In this document: positions 47,871 through 60,955 of the stretch, piece by piece
How positions within the stretch are numbered: the stretch's first letter is position 1
Layout of the letters: every line of letters begins with the position of its first letter
Source of the DNA: Gymnorhina tibicen
Taxonomy: Eukaryota > Chordata > Aves > Passeriformes > Artamidae
Direction of reading: 5' to 3'
Length of the DNA: 64,000 nucleotides
Assembly (NCBI GenBank): GCA_013399875.1
Contig: VXAZ01009370.1
Location: 4,015 to 68,014 of the forward strand
Made by a program: the position numbers and the translations under genes
The notes under the pieces: generated by a model
Seen by the model: only the letters and a program-made list of their open reading frames with translations
The model's database searches: none
What the model was told of the DNA's origin: nothing

Positions 47871-50800
47871 TCTTTTGGAAAATGTAGCACACAGAGTGGA
47901 AAGGACCAGAAGGGCCCTGTGCTTGCTACAATGACTGTTCATTCTCACACAGAGGATGCACCAGGAGAAGAATTGCCGTGGAGGCGAAAGTGTTCAAGTG
48001 CCTCTGTAGATGGCCTGGGAGATGCTTCCCGGAGTTGTGGTCACCCAGTGCAGAGGAAGATAGTGGGGGATGCACAGAGTGGCCGCTGGAAGGAGCCTGG
48101 GAGCCCACTGAGTGCTGAATGGAACACTGGCAGAGTGTGGTGGGAGATGTAATTGCTGCCAGGAAACTCATGGCTAGAAGGGAGGAGAAGGAAGGGATCC
48201 ATACTGGTGGGAAAAAGAACCAGTGGCATTTAAATCAAATTGCTGTAGCCCTGCCATGAATGCAGTTACAAGGAGGTTGTAACTTTTAGAAAGACTGAAG
48301 TTCTGAATGCAGCTTCCAGTGGAGTCAAAAGTATCCCAATTACTGCTCCACAGGGTTACGGAAGAGATGAGTTCATAATAGCAAAGGCCTAGACAGGACC
48401 TAAACTATCTTTTCAGCCCCACTTTCATGTGAGTGCCACTCTGTAAGCAGGGGAATGGACTCAAGAACAGGAAGAGGGGACAGTACATTTTAGTTTGGAA
48501 TTGCAGGCTTTGTTTAATACCAGGGTTCTGAAAACTGGAGGTGGGGAAGTGGGAGTGGAGGTTAGTGAGTAAAAGCAGACCATGTCCATCTTTCTGCCCA
48601 CGCAAAACAAGACCTGTGGACAGGGACATGAAGTGTGAGAGCAGCTGACCTTTGTTCATGTTGAGAAATAAGCAGTTTGCTGAAAAATGCACTGAACTAT
48701 TAAGAAGAGCTTATCTGTCAGTGCTGATAAGACCAAAATATGATTGGTATCATCTGAGCAGCTTTTCTGAGTGTGTTTGGTGCAGGTTATCTTGATGGTG
48801 TTTTGAGAATGACTCACTCCTGGTTAGTGCTTAACCTCATCAGTGCCTAGAGCACGGATTCCTGCTTCTGATGGTAGCTGGGAAGGGGCTGCTTTAATCA
48901 TCTGTCTTTGGTTTGTCATCAGTGCAGTGAGGACTTCTGTGCTGGATCAGCCAGGAAAGGTCTAATTTTCAGTTTTAATTGTGCCTAGCAGGCAGCATAG
49001 CATCACCAACGTGGGGCAGGGGGAAATTGGAAATGTATGAACATTACGGTGCTTCAGTTTTTTAGCAATTGTTAAATTGCTGCTGCTCTGACGAGCTTGC
49101 TTACATGCCCTGTGATGATGTTATGTAAGCTTTGTCCTGAAGCTCCAATCTTTCCTCCCTCAGGATTGCCTTCCCAGTGAATATTTTTGATGAAAGCTTC
49201 TCTTTACCTGGGCTATGTTCCCTTTCCTCACAAGCTACTTTATTAAGGGGAATATTCTTGCAAATATGCCTTTGTCCATGCATTGCTTGGAGAGAGAAGT
49301 ATTCGTGTGGCTTGGAGTAGCAGAAGCACAGCACAATATTTTCAAATATTTCTTAAAGGGCACAGTGAACTTGAAATGTTAGTGAGTTAAAAGATTAATG
49401 TGATAAGTGCCTCAAGGTTCTCTTGAACTAGCTGTGATTATGTAAGTGTTGTTTGTTATTTTAAAATAACTCATAGCATGGAAATTAGCATGGTGGATTG
49501 GATTATTTACTCATCAATTTCTGGTCAGTGTCAGTGGTATCTTGGGCTAGATAGAAAAACCCAGAGTAACATGCAAGACCTAAAGCAGATATTTTTTTAG
49601 AATGGAAGTTTGTTAATGGAAGTTTGTCTCATCAGTATGAATTTAACATAAGCATAAGGATTTTTAGTTGTTGCCCATCCATCCCTTTTAAAAAGTAAAA
49701 ACTCTTGCAGATTGGAGCTATTACGTGTTACGTGCATAGAATAAATAGAAAAATGTTTTGCTTTCAGCTATAATCTTTCTTATTTGAAACAATATTCAAG
49801 AAAGTTGTAAGGTATTAGAGAGCAGTCAGCTTCCTAAGTTGTTGCTGTTTATATAAATGATGCCTTTTTCTGTTTGAGACAAAATGAAAAGTGTTTTTTG
49901 TCTTAACCTACAAAACCCACAGCCTGAAGTGAGCTGCCTGAATGAGAGCAAACACCACTGTCAAGAGCACTGGGGCTGGGATAATTGGAAAGATTCCCAT
50001 TTTGGAAGCAAAGGTGGGAGGTGTTGGGGGCTGAGTGGGTCCCTGTGTTCTGTGAACACCCAGAATCAGTGTCTGGAGGTTGTTATCAAAGTGCTGACCT
50101 GCATACCTGAAATAAGAGCTAAGGGCTCCTGCTTTCAAATGCAGCTCCCAGTGGGGTTGGAACAGCTTGTAGGAAGTGGAGCCAGGCCTGCTCAGCAGAA
50201 AGGAGATAAAAGATGCCAACTCTCCCACTTAGCCAAGGCAGGGAAGGAGGTGGAGGTGCATGGGACCTTCTCTCCCTCCCAGCCACTGATGGAAAATTCT
50301 AGGAGTGCATTGGCAAAACTTACTTTTTCAGATAAATGTTCTGCACGTATTCTGGTCATCACCTTGCAGCACAAGTTTTTTTTCTAATGAAGTCATGTCC
50401 CCCAGAGTGGCGTTCTTGTAAGAGAATGATACATTTTGAATAGTGTGGTAGAAACCTCTGCAGCAGTGAAGCTGCCCTCAGCTTTTGTTGCCTCTTGCTA
50501 TAAGCAGGAGCAGATCTGTCACAGAGCCTAACCTTCCAACACAGGTACAGTTTTGGCTCTTCTAGAAAAGTATTGATTGAGATTCCGAGCACCTCTTCTC
50601 TGCTTTGTTAGTACCACCTGGACTCAGTCCTTACTCACTCCCTTTCTCTGCATTATTCTCAACTCTCTCGTCAGCAGAGTTAACAATTTCTGTGTCTCTG
50701 CAGGGAGTAATGGGCAGCTATTGCAGGAACCATTTTCTGGCACAAGTTGTTCTTGTTGTAATTGCTTTTGAATTCTTATTACTTGTTTAAACTGTCTTCC

Positions 50801-51725
50801 AGAGATGCTCTGATATGAACAGTGTAGTAAAAGGGATGATAAATCTTTTGGGTAGGAAGAAATATGAAAGTCTGGGTTTTCTTGAGTTATTCCCCGCTGA
50901 CCAAGTTGATTTATTTTCTGTTTTAATGAAACAGTCAATCCTCTTGCTGTGATACACATCAAGCTCTTCGGTGATGGCTTGAAATCCTGCTAACTTTTCT
51001 AAGCAGGGCAGAAATGGGGTATCTGGCTTTGACTGAGAATATGCTCAGTATCTGCATCCTCAGAGAAGTCAGCTGTTCATCCAGTTAAACTGGGACAGCT
51101 TCTGGGAATACTTCACAGCTCTGCTCTTGGCTCCGTTAGAAGATGATGCTTTAACCTAGTTATGAGTTTTTGTACTCAGTTCTGCTACTGTGTTTGCAAA
51201 TGACATTTGACTCAGTGCTCTGTGTACTCCCAGAGATAAGGCTTTGTGGCTTCAGGTGGTTTTCTGCAAATGTGGCAGCCAAGGTTGGTGGCATCAAGCC
51301 TATTTTGTGACAAGCCTTTCATTTAGGCCGGACGGTTTCCAGTGTGACTTTGGCAAAGACATCATCTGCCTTCTGGAGAGCTGGCCCACTTGTCAAGGTC
51401 ACCCAACACCTTTTGGCTCACCTGTCTGCAGGTAGCTGGCAAGGGGAAATGCAATTGGCACTTTGATATATTTGCAAGGCTTGCAGAGAGGAAGAGTGGA
51501 AAAAACACTCTGAATTTTTTTTTTTTTCCTAATTGAGTAGACATAGGTCTTGGAAATGCACGTGCTCCTGTCTGGATGGCTTGTGACAGCTGCTAAAGAT
51601 AAACAAGCTGTTTCTCAGTGTCATGTGACTGTAGTTAGATAGTTAAAATAGCTTTTTCTTTTCCAGAGAGACCTGTCTGGTTTTTGTATTCTGTTCCTTT
51701 CAGTGATGGTGTGTCCAGTTCAGCA

Positions 51726-51860
51726 GATTTTCACAGATTTGTAGAATACCAGGTTGGAAGGGACCTCGAGGTTCAGCTTTTCCTGACGAAAGCCTGGTCT
51801 GGACAAGATGGCCCAGCACCGGTTCCAGCTGAACCTTGAAAGTGCCCAGTGTTGGGGGAA
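51726..51860 (-). mobile_element. CR1 LINE 3' fragment
   Basis: The + strand reads TAGAATACCAGGTTGGAAGG, then GACCTCGAGGTTCAGC and GACAAGATGGCCCAGCACC, the reverse complement of a CR1 3' region. Moderately diverged and 5'-truncated. Confidence 0.8.
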
Positions 51861-52599
51861 AGTTTAGGTAAACCCTAAAGCAATATACATCATGAAAACC
51901 TAAACCAGAATGTCTGACTCTACAGCAAAGTTGAGTGTTTACCCGAAGTGACTTTCATAGTCTGGTACCATTGTAATGTTAAAATAATTAAGTGTCAGAC
52001 ACACCTGATGCACAGTGTTAAAAGAACTGCATTTTTGTGTCTAAGGTTGTAAGGGCTACAAAATCAGTATTTGGTCCTTCAGAATGCAAGCATCAGAAGG
52101 ACAGTAACCAAAGTTTTAGCATCTGTATCAGTCCGTGGTTTTTGTCAGGGAGAATGGGATGCTTTTGGTATTAAGTTGGGATTCAGTTCTACGTGTGACT
52201 AAATCATTACATGGAATTTGATGGAATCACATCTGGCAAGAATCTTGCTGACAGCCTCAAGTTTTCACTATGAAAAACGTGGGTTTTGTAGTTTAAAGGA
52301 GCTGTCTCTCACTAGGTTGTTTCTTATAATTTTCTGTGCTTAGTAATTTGGAATTGTTAGGTTTGTATATGCTGTCCCCTGCATTTTCCCTCCTTGCTGT
52401 GCTAGGGGAGTGGGGACTTAGCTGAAACAAGAGGGAAATAACTACCTTCTCCTCCTCCACACGCTGCTGCGTTTGTCACAGGCCGCTCAAGGGCTCAGGT
52501 TGTCCTGCTGTTGTGGAGGAGCTGCAATTCTCTTCTGTCTGAACAATAAGCTTTGTATCTGTTTGTACAGTAATGAACTGCTTTTGTTTCCTTCAGGAA

Positions 52600-52900
52600 C
52601 CTGCTCTGCTGTCTGGAGCGTTTCCATTTACAGACAACCCTTGCCAAATTAATTTTATTTAATTATCTCCCAGGGCTAAGCTTCAATACATTTTGTGTTA
52701 AATTCACCGTTTCTCCCTCTTCTGAACGGAATGGACTTAATATCCTTGTTAAAATCTGATTAAAACTAAAATTGAGTTTTTTGAAGTCTGATTATCCCAT
52801 GAAATGGAATTTTTAAACCTAATTATGAATGGATTTGCATACATTCTTAGCGCCATTGAAAAGAAAGTTGAAATAAATTTATTAATGAAATCTTCCTCTG
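52600..52900. promoter_or_regulatory. AT-rich TAATTA/octamer block, candidate enhancer
   Basis: A dense series of AATTAATTTTATTTAATTA, CTAATTATGAATG and ATTTATTAATG cores with an ATTTGCAT octamer at 52833-52840. There is no simple repeat or transposon. As for the block near 44 kb, the guess is a conserved intronic enhancer; only alignment to other birds or mammals can decide. Confidence 0.3.
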
Positions 52901-55885
52901 CTGTCTCTTTGGGCCCTGGTGATTGCTGGAGAGTGAGGGAGAAGGAGAGCAGGCAAGAATGAAAACTCTCCCTCTTTTGAAATATACCCTCTCCCCTCCC
53001 AATTAATTCTGGAGCTGTTTTGACCCTGTCTCATTTTTATTCCTCTCTGCCACACAGCCCAATTTAGGTAATTGACGGCCTTTCAGAGGCTAACTACACA
53101 GTTGAGCTGGTTTCATGTATTTAAAGCCTTTGTGCTTTCTGAAGGGAGGATGTAGTGGGCAACTTTTGTTTCCACTATGATGTTCTTTCTCTTTCCTGAG
53201 GTAGCCCTGACACTTAATCAATAGGCATCTCTCGTTTCTCCTTTCCGAGGCGCTGTATATTGCAGCATTTGTTTTAAACCTGCTAAAAAATGGATCGTTT
53301 TACAGACCCTGGTGAATGTGCACGTGGAAATTTGGGTTGTTCACGTAGTTCCCTGGGTTTGCAGCAAAAAGGTTTCTGCCTAGGATATATTTGAATCTCT
53401 CAGTGCAGTAGTTGTGCCCATCCCTTCAGGATTTTGCAAGTCCTCTCTGGGAAAAGGTGTGCCAGTGAAGGATGTGCCTGCTTGTCTGACTTGGTGCAGG
53501 GGGCAGCAGGATGCCTGTGCAGAGAGGTGCTGGTTTCATGTGAAGGCTCCTACTTGTTGAACCTTTCTGTGTGTTTCTTGCACTGATTGAAGAGTTCATC
53601 TCCTTACCTGAAAAGTACAACTTGAAGATGTGACTTTTTAATTTTTCTGCCAGTCATCTTCTTACCCAGGCTTACAAAAAGCTCTTTGCCCCTTTAAGCA
53701 TTAGTTACAAAATCTTTAACAGTGTCTTCTCTCTGTCACGTGCTGTGTGCAGATTTTTTTTTCTTGTTAAAAAAATATAGTAAATGTGGTAGAAGAAAGG
53801 TGTTTTGGCAGTTCAGAAATCCTGGTCTTGATACATGACTCTGCAAAGAGTAAATGCTCAGCATGTGGCCAGGTGTTCTGTAAGCATTTGCAAAGTTGCT
53901 TTCAAGTACAGAGGGACTTGTTTTCCATATGCCTTTGTGCTTTCATTTCAATCCTGTCTGTGCACAGGTTCAGTACTAAACACACTGGTGGTATCAAGTT
54001 CTACAAGAAACGTGGATTTCTGGCACTGTTTCTTTGGGATGCTTCTGAAGTGGGGAGTTCTACGAGAGAAGCTGTGGCTCAGCAGAGGAAGGAGAGATGA
54101 GCTGAGACTGGAGAATACTTTTAGCTGGCATGTGCTCAGGTTATAAACCAGAATGGTGGAAGTAAATTAAAAATTTTCTTGGTAATGTAATAGGAAAGCT
54201 TAAGAATTCAGACAAGCTTTGGAGGAAAGCAGCTGAGTGAGGGAGCTCTGCACCAGGGACTTGAAATTATTTTGTGGTTTAATGGCTGCAGCTTTCATTT
54301 GTGCTTTCTGAAACTGTTGTCTAAAGACACGTTTAGCATCTCAGGTACATAACACTTCCTGTATAAATAGGACTCCCTTCTGCACTGAGGTTATAAATGC
54401 TTTGCAATGTCTTCCCAATCAAGTTCCAGTGAAATCTGAGGAGTCGGGAATACCTGATGCACCTTTTCCTCAGCTGTGGAGCTGTTGTACAAAGCTGCAG
54501 CGAGCAGAATCTGGAAGCTGAAGATCGTGGAGAAGCCAGGAGGAGGATCTCCACGAGGATGGATGTTTTGAAGACTTTGGAAAGGCTGTTTAGTTCTTTT
54601 ATTCTTGTCTGGTTGGTTCTGTAGGGTCCATTCACTAAAAAAAGGAAAAGTAGCTGGTTTGTGGGTAGTTCTGTATTGTAGAGCGTGCTGAAGCAAGATC
54701 CTGAAGGTGAATGTGAATGAAAGGAAGGGTGTGAAAGTGGTGTGGAAAAAGGGTGTTTGTTTCTTTCAGCAGAGCGAATAGGAGCTTTCTTTTTTGTGGA
54801 TACATTTCAAACTTTTGAGAGTGTTTATCATCTAATCTTACTAGTGCCTCCCCCAGTAGCTTCAGGCATTGAAAGTGTTCAAAGCTTGATGAGAGCAGCA
54901 AGCCAAAATGATGTCCAAGTGCTCGTGACCCCAGTGCTGTCCTTATCTGAATCCCAGTCCCAGGAGCCGCGGCAGACACAGGGAAGCCACAATTGCTTTT
55001 GGCTGCTCCAAACCCCGTGCTGGATGCAGGTAGCTGAGCTGAGTGTGGGTTTTTGAGAGCGAGCTGGCAAAAGGAGAAGAGTAATTGTTGAAATGCCACT
55101 GTTTACATCTGTAATGCAATTACACTTGAGCAGTTCCACTTTCTGTGAACAAGTCTTAAAAGTCTGCTTCTATCTCCTTCTGCCATGAATTATTCATTCC
55201 TTATGGATGAGGGTGATTGGGGTTTGGCTTTCACTGGCAGGTTTATTATGCCCACTTAGCTCCAACTGCTTTGGCATGCTCTAAGCCTCAGTTATTTTCC
55301 CAGCACCTGTTCTTAGCATTTATTGTTCTTGATGTTAAAACTTTTGGAGTATGTAATTCAGCTCTGGTTTTGGGAGTGGGAGTCTGAGGGCATGGAGGGA
55401 GTTGGTTTCTTTCTTTTGTTTTTCTTTGCAGCAAGGATAGGAAGAGCTTTTTATTTAAATCCGTGCTAAATTGCTAAGTCTGAGGGTAACTGTTGTATTA
55501 TCACCATGTGTCAGAGAACTTGGATGTGAGACACTTTGTACGTGTGGCTTGGGAGCTTTGGATGTTCAGGAAATAAAGCAGAATTTCAAAACGAGGTGGG
55601 ATTGATGTGCTCTGCCCTTCAGGGAGAGCGGTTCTGAGGGCTGGTGAGATTGGGATATCACAACACAGGGGTGCCACAACCTCTGCAGCAACAGTGGCAC
55701 TCCGGCTTCTTCTCTTCTGACAGCTCGTGTCATCTGCTTTGCACTGGGACTGCAGCACTCGGGTCTTGGCGTGTCTCGTGTTAGTAGATGCCTAGAGCTG
55801 ATGTTCTAATGGGTTTCCATAAAACTTTCCACTTTAAGTGTTATTTGTCCTTCACTTTGAATATTAGATTTTTAGAAACTTTTCC

Positions 55886-55904
55886 AAAAAAAAAAAAAAA
55901 AAAA
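55886..55904 (+). repeat. A19 run
   Basis: A pure A run in the large MAD1L1 intron. No retrocopy is recognisable just upstream, so it is listed only as a mononucleotide repeat. Confidence 0.85.
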
Positions 55905-58900
55905 GTATGAGAGAATTACTGCGTTTGTTTAAAGTTCTGAAAGCTTTTTTTAGCTAAACAGTTCAAAGAGCGCATCTCACTAATCAGAGGAATATTTTTG
56001 CGTCCCCAGGGTGGTCACAGTGTTTTAATTGGAACTCAGGCTTCTTTGAAGTCCTTTTTAATCCTCCCTGAGCTGGGGGAGAGGGTTTGAAGACAGCGCT
56101 GTAAATCTGAAATTTCTTCGGTTTATTTACATGTGTCTGGGGACGTGTGTAATTCGTTTTCCTGGATGAAGCCCGTGGACAGCTGAGTGGGAAATGTGCT
56201 TCCTTAAGTGGGGAGGCCTGAGCCAGGGCTGGGGGCTCTGCACAGTGAGCTCACGTGCTCCTGGATTTGTTAAAACCACGAACTGAGCAACAGGCTCTGA
56301 ATGGGAAATGAACCCGGTGGCAAACGATGTGGTAGCTGATCCTGAGGCTAGGCTAAGCAAAAGGCAGGGATTTAAGCTCATGTTTTAGGATTAACTGATT
56401 AGTATGGCTCACAAAAATGGTGTTGCATACTGATATTTGACTTTTACCAGTTAGGAAACAAAAGATTTAGGAGACAGTGCTTATGACTGATGGCTTTAAT
56501 CATCTGTTAAATCAGCGTGGGGTTTCATTGCCTTACATTGAACTAGAGATTTTTGGGTGTCCCTAATCATATTGCGCAGTCTTTGTGCCTCAGTTTGTAA
56601 AATTGAGGCCTTGCTTTGGTCTGGTTTCTAGGGATATCTAGTCCTACCTCAGATGTTTCGTGCGCTTGATGTAACTACCACAAACAGGGCCTCAGTGGCA
56701 GCTGATGCCTTTCTTGGCATCTTAACACAAATGCCCTGTAGGGATCTGTGGCTGCTGACAGCACAAGCATTTTCCTTAGGCATTGTCTAATTTTGTTGAT
56801 TTTCATGATAAATATAATAATTTATCAGCCATGCTTTCTGTACTTCAGTAAGGCTTTTAACCTCTCACATTTGCTGAAACTTGGATGTTTTATGTTCTGC
56901 TTCTGGCAGAGGTGAGACATCTGTTGTGAAAAGGTTTGAAATAATCTTTTACTGAATTTGGGTAGATTTTAATTAATCAAAGCAACAGGCTTAACCTCAG
57001 TTTTCTATCTGACAGAATAACTTAGAATTCCAGCTGAACATACAAGCAGTATGCTTTTCATTCTTTCCAAAATTGTTACCATAAATTTGCTTGTGACTGT
57101 TATTGGATTGATATTAAAAAAAAACCCAGTTAAAATAACTTTTACTGTAGCTTAAAGCTGCAGTTTAAAGTGGCCATTCCTGCCATGAGATTGAATAAGT
57201 GTGTGATTGTAATCAGAAGTAAATAAGAATAATATATGGGATGTCAAATCACTTTGTATAAAAGTAGTTGAAAATATGGTCTAGACTCTCCCAAGGACCT
57301 GTCTCCAGCCATTAATAGTATTTCCTCTTGCTCAAGGTTAGGGGCTTTGTGTTACTGCTGGCTAATATTTTCAGCTGATAAGAGTCCGGGTAAACAACAG
57401 GATCAATAAAGATGTTGAAAACAATACAAGGACTCAGGTAAATTAATATTCTGCAAGGATTATCTCAGACAGGTGTCAAAAGAACAAGGCCATCAATTCA
57501 GTGCAATCTGTAAAATAGTCAAATGTACATAAATTGTCAGTAGCCAGCCTTGGCTGCAGCAGGAGCTCTCCTGCCAGGCAGGAGCCCTGGCTATCTGGAA
57601 GAATGATGTCTCTGTGTTGGTAATTTCCATGGGGGTAGAAGTTACCAGAAGGGCATGTTGGATAAGTGCAAATTATATTTGGTTTTAGGTTTTGGAGGAT
57701 TTTTGTGTCTTGTCCCTGTGTCCCACTCCTCCTTCTTTGAGAAGAAGCTGATGATGTCTACTTCTAGGCTGGTCCAGGTCTCTTCAAATGTCTTGAGAGT
57801 GACCTTGCAGAATGGAACCAGCAGAGGTTTGGTAAAATTGTCTGTTTATTTGCATAGATGTTCTTACCTAATTTGAAAGCTAAGGAGTTAAGTATTTTTA
57901 TTTCAGATGCTTGGGTTGTAACCAGCCCTCCCTGCTGGCCCTCAGCTTGATGAGGAGCAAATCTCTGATTGAGCTTTTATTCACTGACATGGAAGTCAGA
58001 AAGAGAAGCTTCTGCCTGATCTTCTGGAAGTTTCATTTATTGCCTTCATTTTTTAGCTCTCAGGTTCTTTCCCAGTTTTGTATAATCCTGGTAATTGGCC
58101 TGGAATGGTTTTCAGGGTTTCTAATGACCCTCTGTTGAACGAGATCTCTGTGAAAGATACAACATCTGTCTGTTTGGAGTTTGTTTCCCATGAACAAACT
58201 TATCCTTGCATTTCAGTCTGGTTTTCAGCTATTAATTTTTTGTTTATTACTATTTACAACTATCCAAATGCTGTGAAAATCTCAGGATTCTAACCCACAG
58301 GGTTAGAACACGTAATTGGTATTCTGCTGTCATTCTGTTCTTTAGATTAGTTTGATTTGCCCCTACCCTCCTCATGAAGTCTCTTGGCTCCCCTGTTCAC
58401 GCTGTCCTCTCTGCCCAACCTCAGATTGCCAAAATGATTGTTCCAACTCCAGGGACAAATAGAAACTATAGGAAAAAACAACCCTACTTATGACTCCCTG
58501 AAAGAAGTTTTTATTCATTTCACGGCATTATTTTTCCCTTTAGCTGTTGCTTTTTTCTCAAATTAAGTTCATGATTAGGAAAAAGACTTAAAACAGCTTT
58601 TGCTGCTGCTGCAGTAAAATGAAACATTACGTTATCAAGTGTGTTTACATTTTGTGCTTGAAGTCTTAAGGGCAGTAGGTATGAGATTGAGTGCCACGAT
58701 AATTTCCTCTCAACGTCATCATTAATACATAATTACATTCACGACATTGTGAATTGAGAAGATACATTTGCTTCTCTAATTGTAAAGATTGTGCTGATAC
58801 CTCTGTTAGCATGAGAGCAGTAACAGCCATCTTTAAAATCCCTTTTGATCATTTCCAACTTCACTACTTCTGTGCTAGTGCTGGTGAATACCTGAAAGGT

Positions 58901-60914
58901 GCTTTAGAAGTTTGTGTGGTTTTTTTCTTTTTTCAGTGTCTAATCTGTTGGGTTAAGACCTTAAGAATTCTTTATTTTCTTGTATAGGAAAACCATAGGA
59001 CAAAGAATATTTCACAGCTTTGCATAGACACTCCATGTGTCTTGAGTATGTTAAATGCCTTATTGCTGCCTTATAAATGGTTTCATTTAATGAAGGTCTC
59101 TTGATGACTCTGTGAAATTTTTGTTTCACCATGACCTCTCGAAGCTTTAAATTATGTCATGTGCACGAGCATGCAGTGGCAAACCCAGAAGCTGAGTGTT
59201 TTTATCTTCCAGATCAGCAGGTTTGGTGCTGCTGTGTGTACATTGCCTCTGCTTGAGGTCTCTGGAAGCCTTTCACTTGTGGGCTGTGGGTTAGTTACCA
59301 GCTTTCTGGGGATTGATCTGTGGTTGCTCTTAGAGCAGTGGTAGGGATGAAAAAGAAGTTTGGACTGTTGAAATGTCTGCCCAATGGTGACTTTTTTTCC
59401 CAAAGTAAGACTAATTTTATCTTGTTGAGCCCTTATCTATACCTCTAAAGTAGAAATGACACTTGAACGATGAGTTGTTACAATGCCATATTGTTAACTT
59501 TGGGAGGAAAAAAGCTTTCCTCATTAAAATCCAAAGAAGTCTATTAACTAGAATCTAAGATAGTTTTCTTCTTTTTTTTTTCCCTCTCCTCTTCAAATTA
59601 GGGCTTGATTGGATTAATTGCTAATTTTGCAGTTGCTTCAAAAGAGACGTATCAATTGTCTTTAGAATTGTCAAGGCACTTATAAACACTTAAAATGTTT
59701 TCTTACAAATAAGTTGTTCTTCTGCTTCAAGTGGTTAATGGGGACATTTGCTTTGGTAAAGAGCAATTGGATTTGTTGATTCTATCTGTACACAAATAAG
59801 AGTTCTCTAAATGAAGGGAACCTCCGAGGCTGAGATTGCTTATTGCTTCCACTTACACTGCAGATTTCCTCCATTTACTTTGTACATAAAATATTAAGCA
59901 GCCACTTCGTTGGAGAAACAGTCTCAGGTATACCTTAGTTTTGTGGGTTTGACAGCTCTTAGCACCTTCATTTGAATGAGTAAAGGTTTGTGACTGTTCT
60001 TCAAAACATTTTAATCAAAGTGCTACAAAGCACTAAATGTGTTCTAATTGCCTGGAAACATTGAGGATTTGTTTTTGTGACTAATGTGTGTAGGAGATGC
60101 CAGACCATATGGATTATGTCAGGAACAGAAAGGGAGGGTGTAGGCATGGAGATAGGAGGAAACAGGGGTAACTACCTGGCCTGGAGCTTGAAGGGGCTTT
60201 TCCACAGGAGAACTGTTGCTGTGAAAGTTAACTCTGAGAACTTCCAGGTCTGGACACCAGATTTTAGTGGCAATATTTTCCTCTAGGTGAAGGGGAGCTA
60301 AGGAATGCTCCCAGGGAGGGGATGCGTATTTTGAGGGGAAAGGGATATAAAGCAGTTCATAGCTTTCTCATAACAAACGTGGAGTTAATATGACCAAATT
60401 CAACTTTAGGACTCTGCTGGAATCTGGGAAGTCTTTGGGAGCTGTTGTGATTATTATTTGTTGAACTTTCTTGCAGGGCAAGTCCTTCCAGGAACTGAGC
60501 TGCTTTTGGACTTGGTGAAGCTTCAGAGATAGACAGGATCCTGTAAGCCAGAGATAGAGGAGTTCAAGCAGTTGAGGAGATCAAATATACAGAGAGGATG
60601 TTTGAGACTCACTTCAGACATACAGGAAAAGACTGTTACAGACATTCCATGGCCTTTCTAATCATACAGAAATATTTAAAACAACTAAACTGCCTTTCCA
60701 GAAATCCTCTCATGTTGTCATGTTATTGTTCTGTTTGTTCCTCAGATGCTGTTGTTTTCCTGCCTGGGAAGAAGATTAAATTATTTTTGTAAAAGTAGAA
60801 AAGGCTCTTCTTGGGGAGAGGAGAATTCCAGAATCTTCTTACGTTTCCTTATACATAATACAAAAACAGATGAGCAACAAAATAAATATTTTATACTTCT
60901 GGGAGATTACCTTT

Positions 60915-60955
60915 AATAAAAAACCCAAACCAAACCCCAAAACCCACAAAAGCAC
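60915..60955. repeat. A/C-rich low-complexity tract
   Basis: AAACCCAAACCAAACCCCAA-type sequence, G-free for about 35 bases. It resembles the tracts in SNX8 intron 1 and near 44.6 kb. Confidence 0.65.

Noticed and set aside
49884..50387. 167-codon open frame on +
   Set aside because: No recognisable motif; overlapped by - strand frames; no exon-like features.
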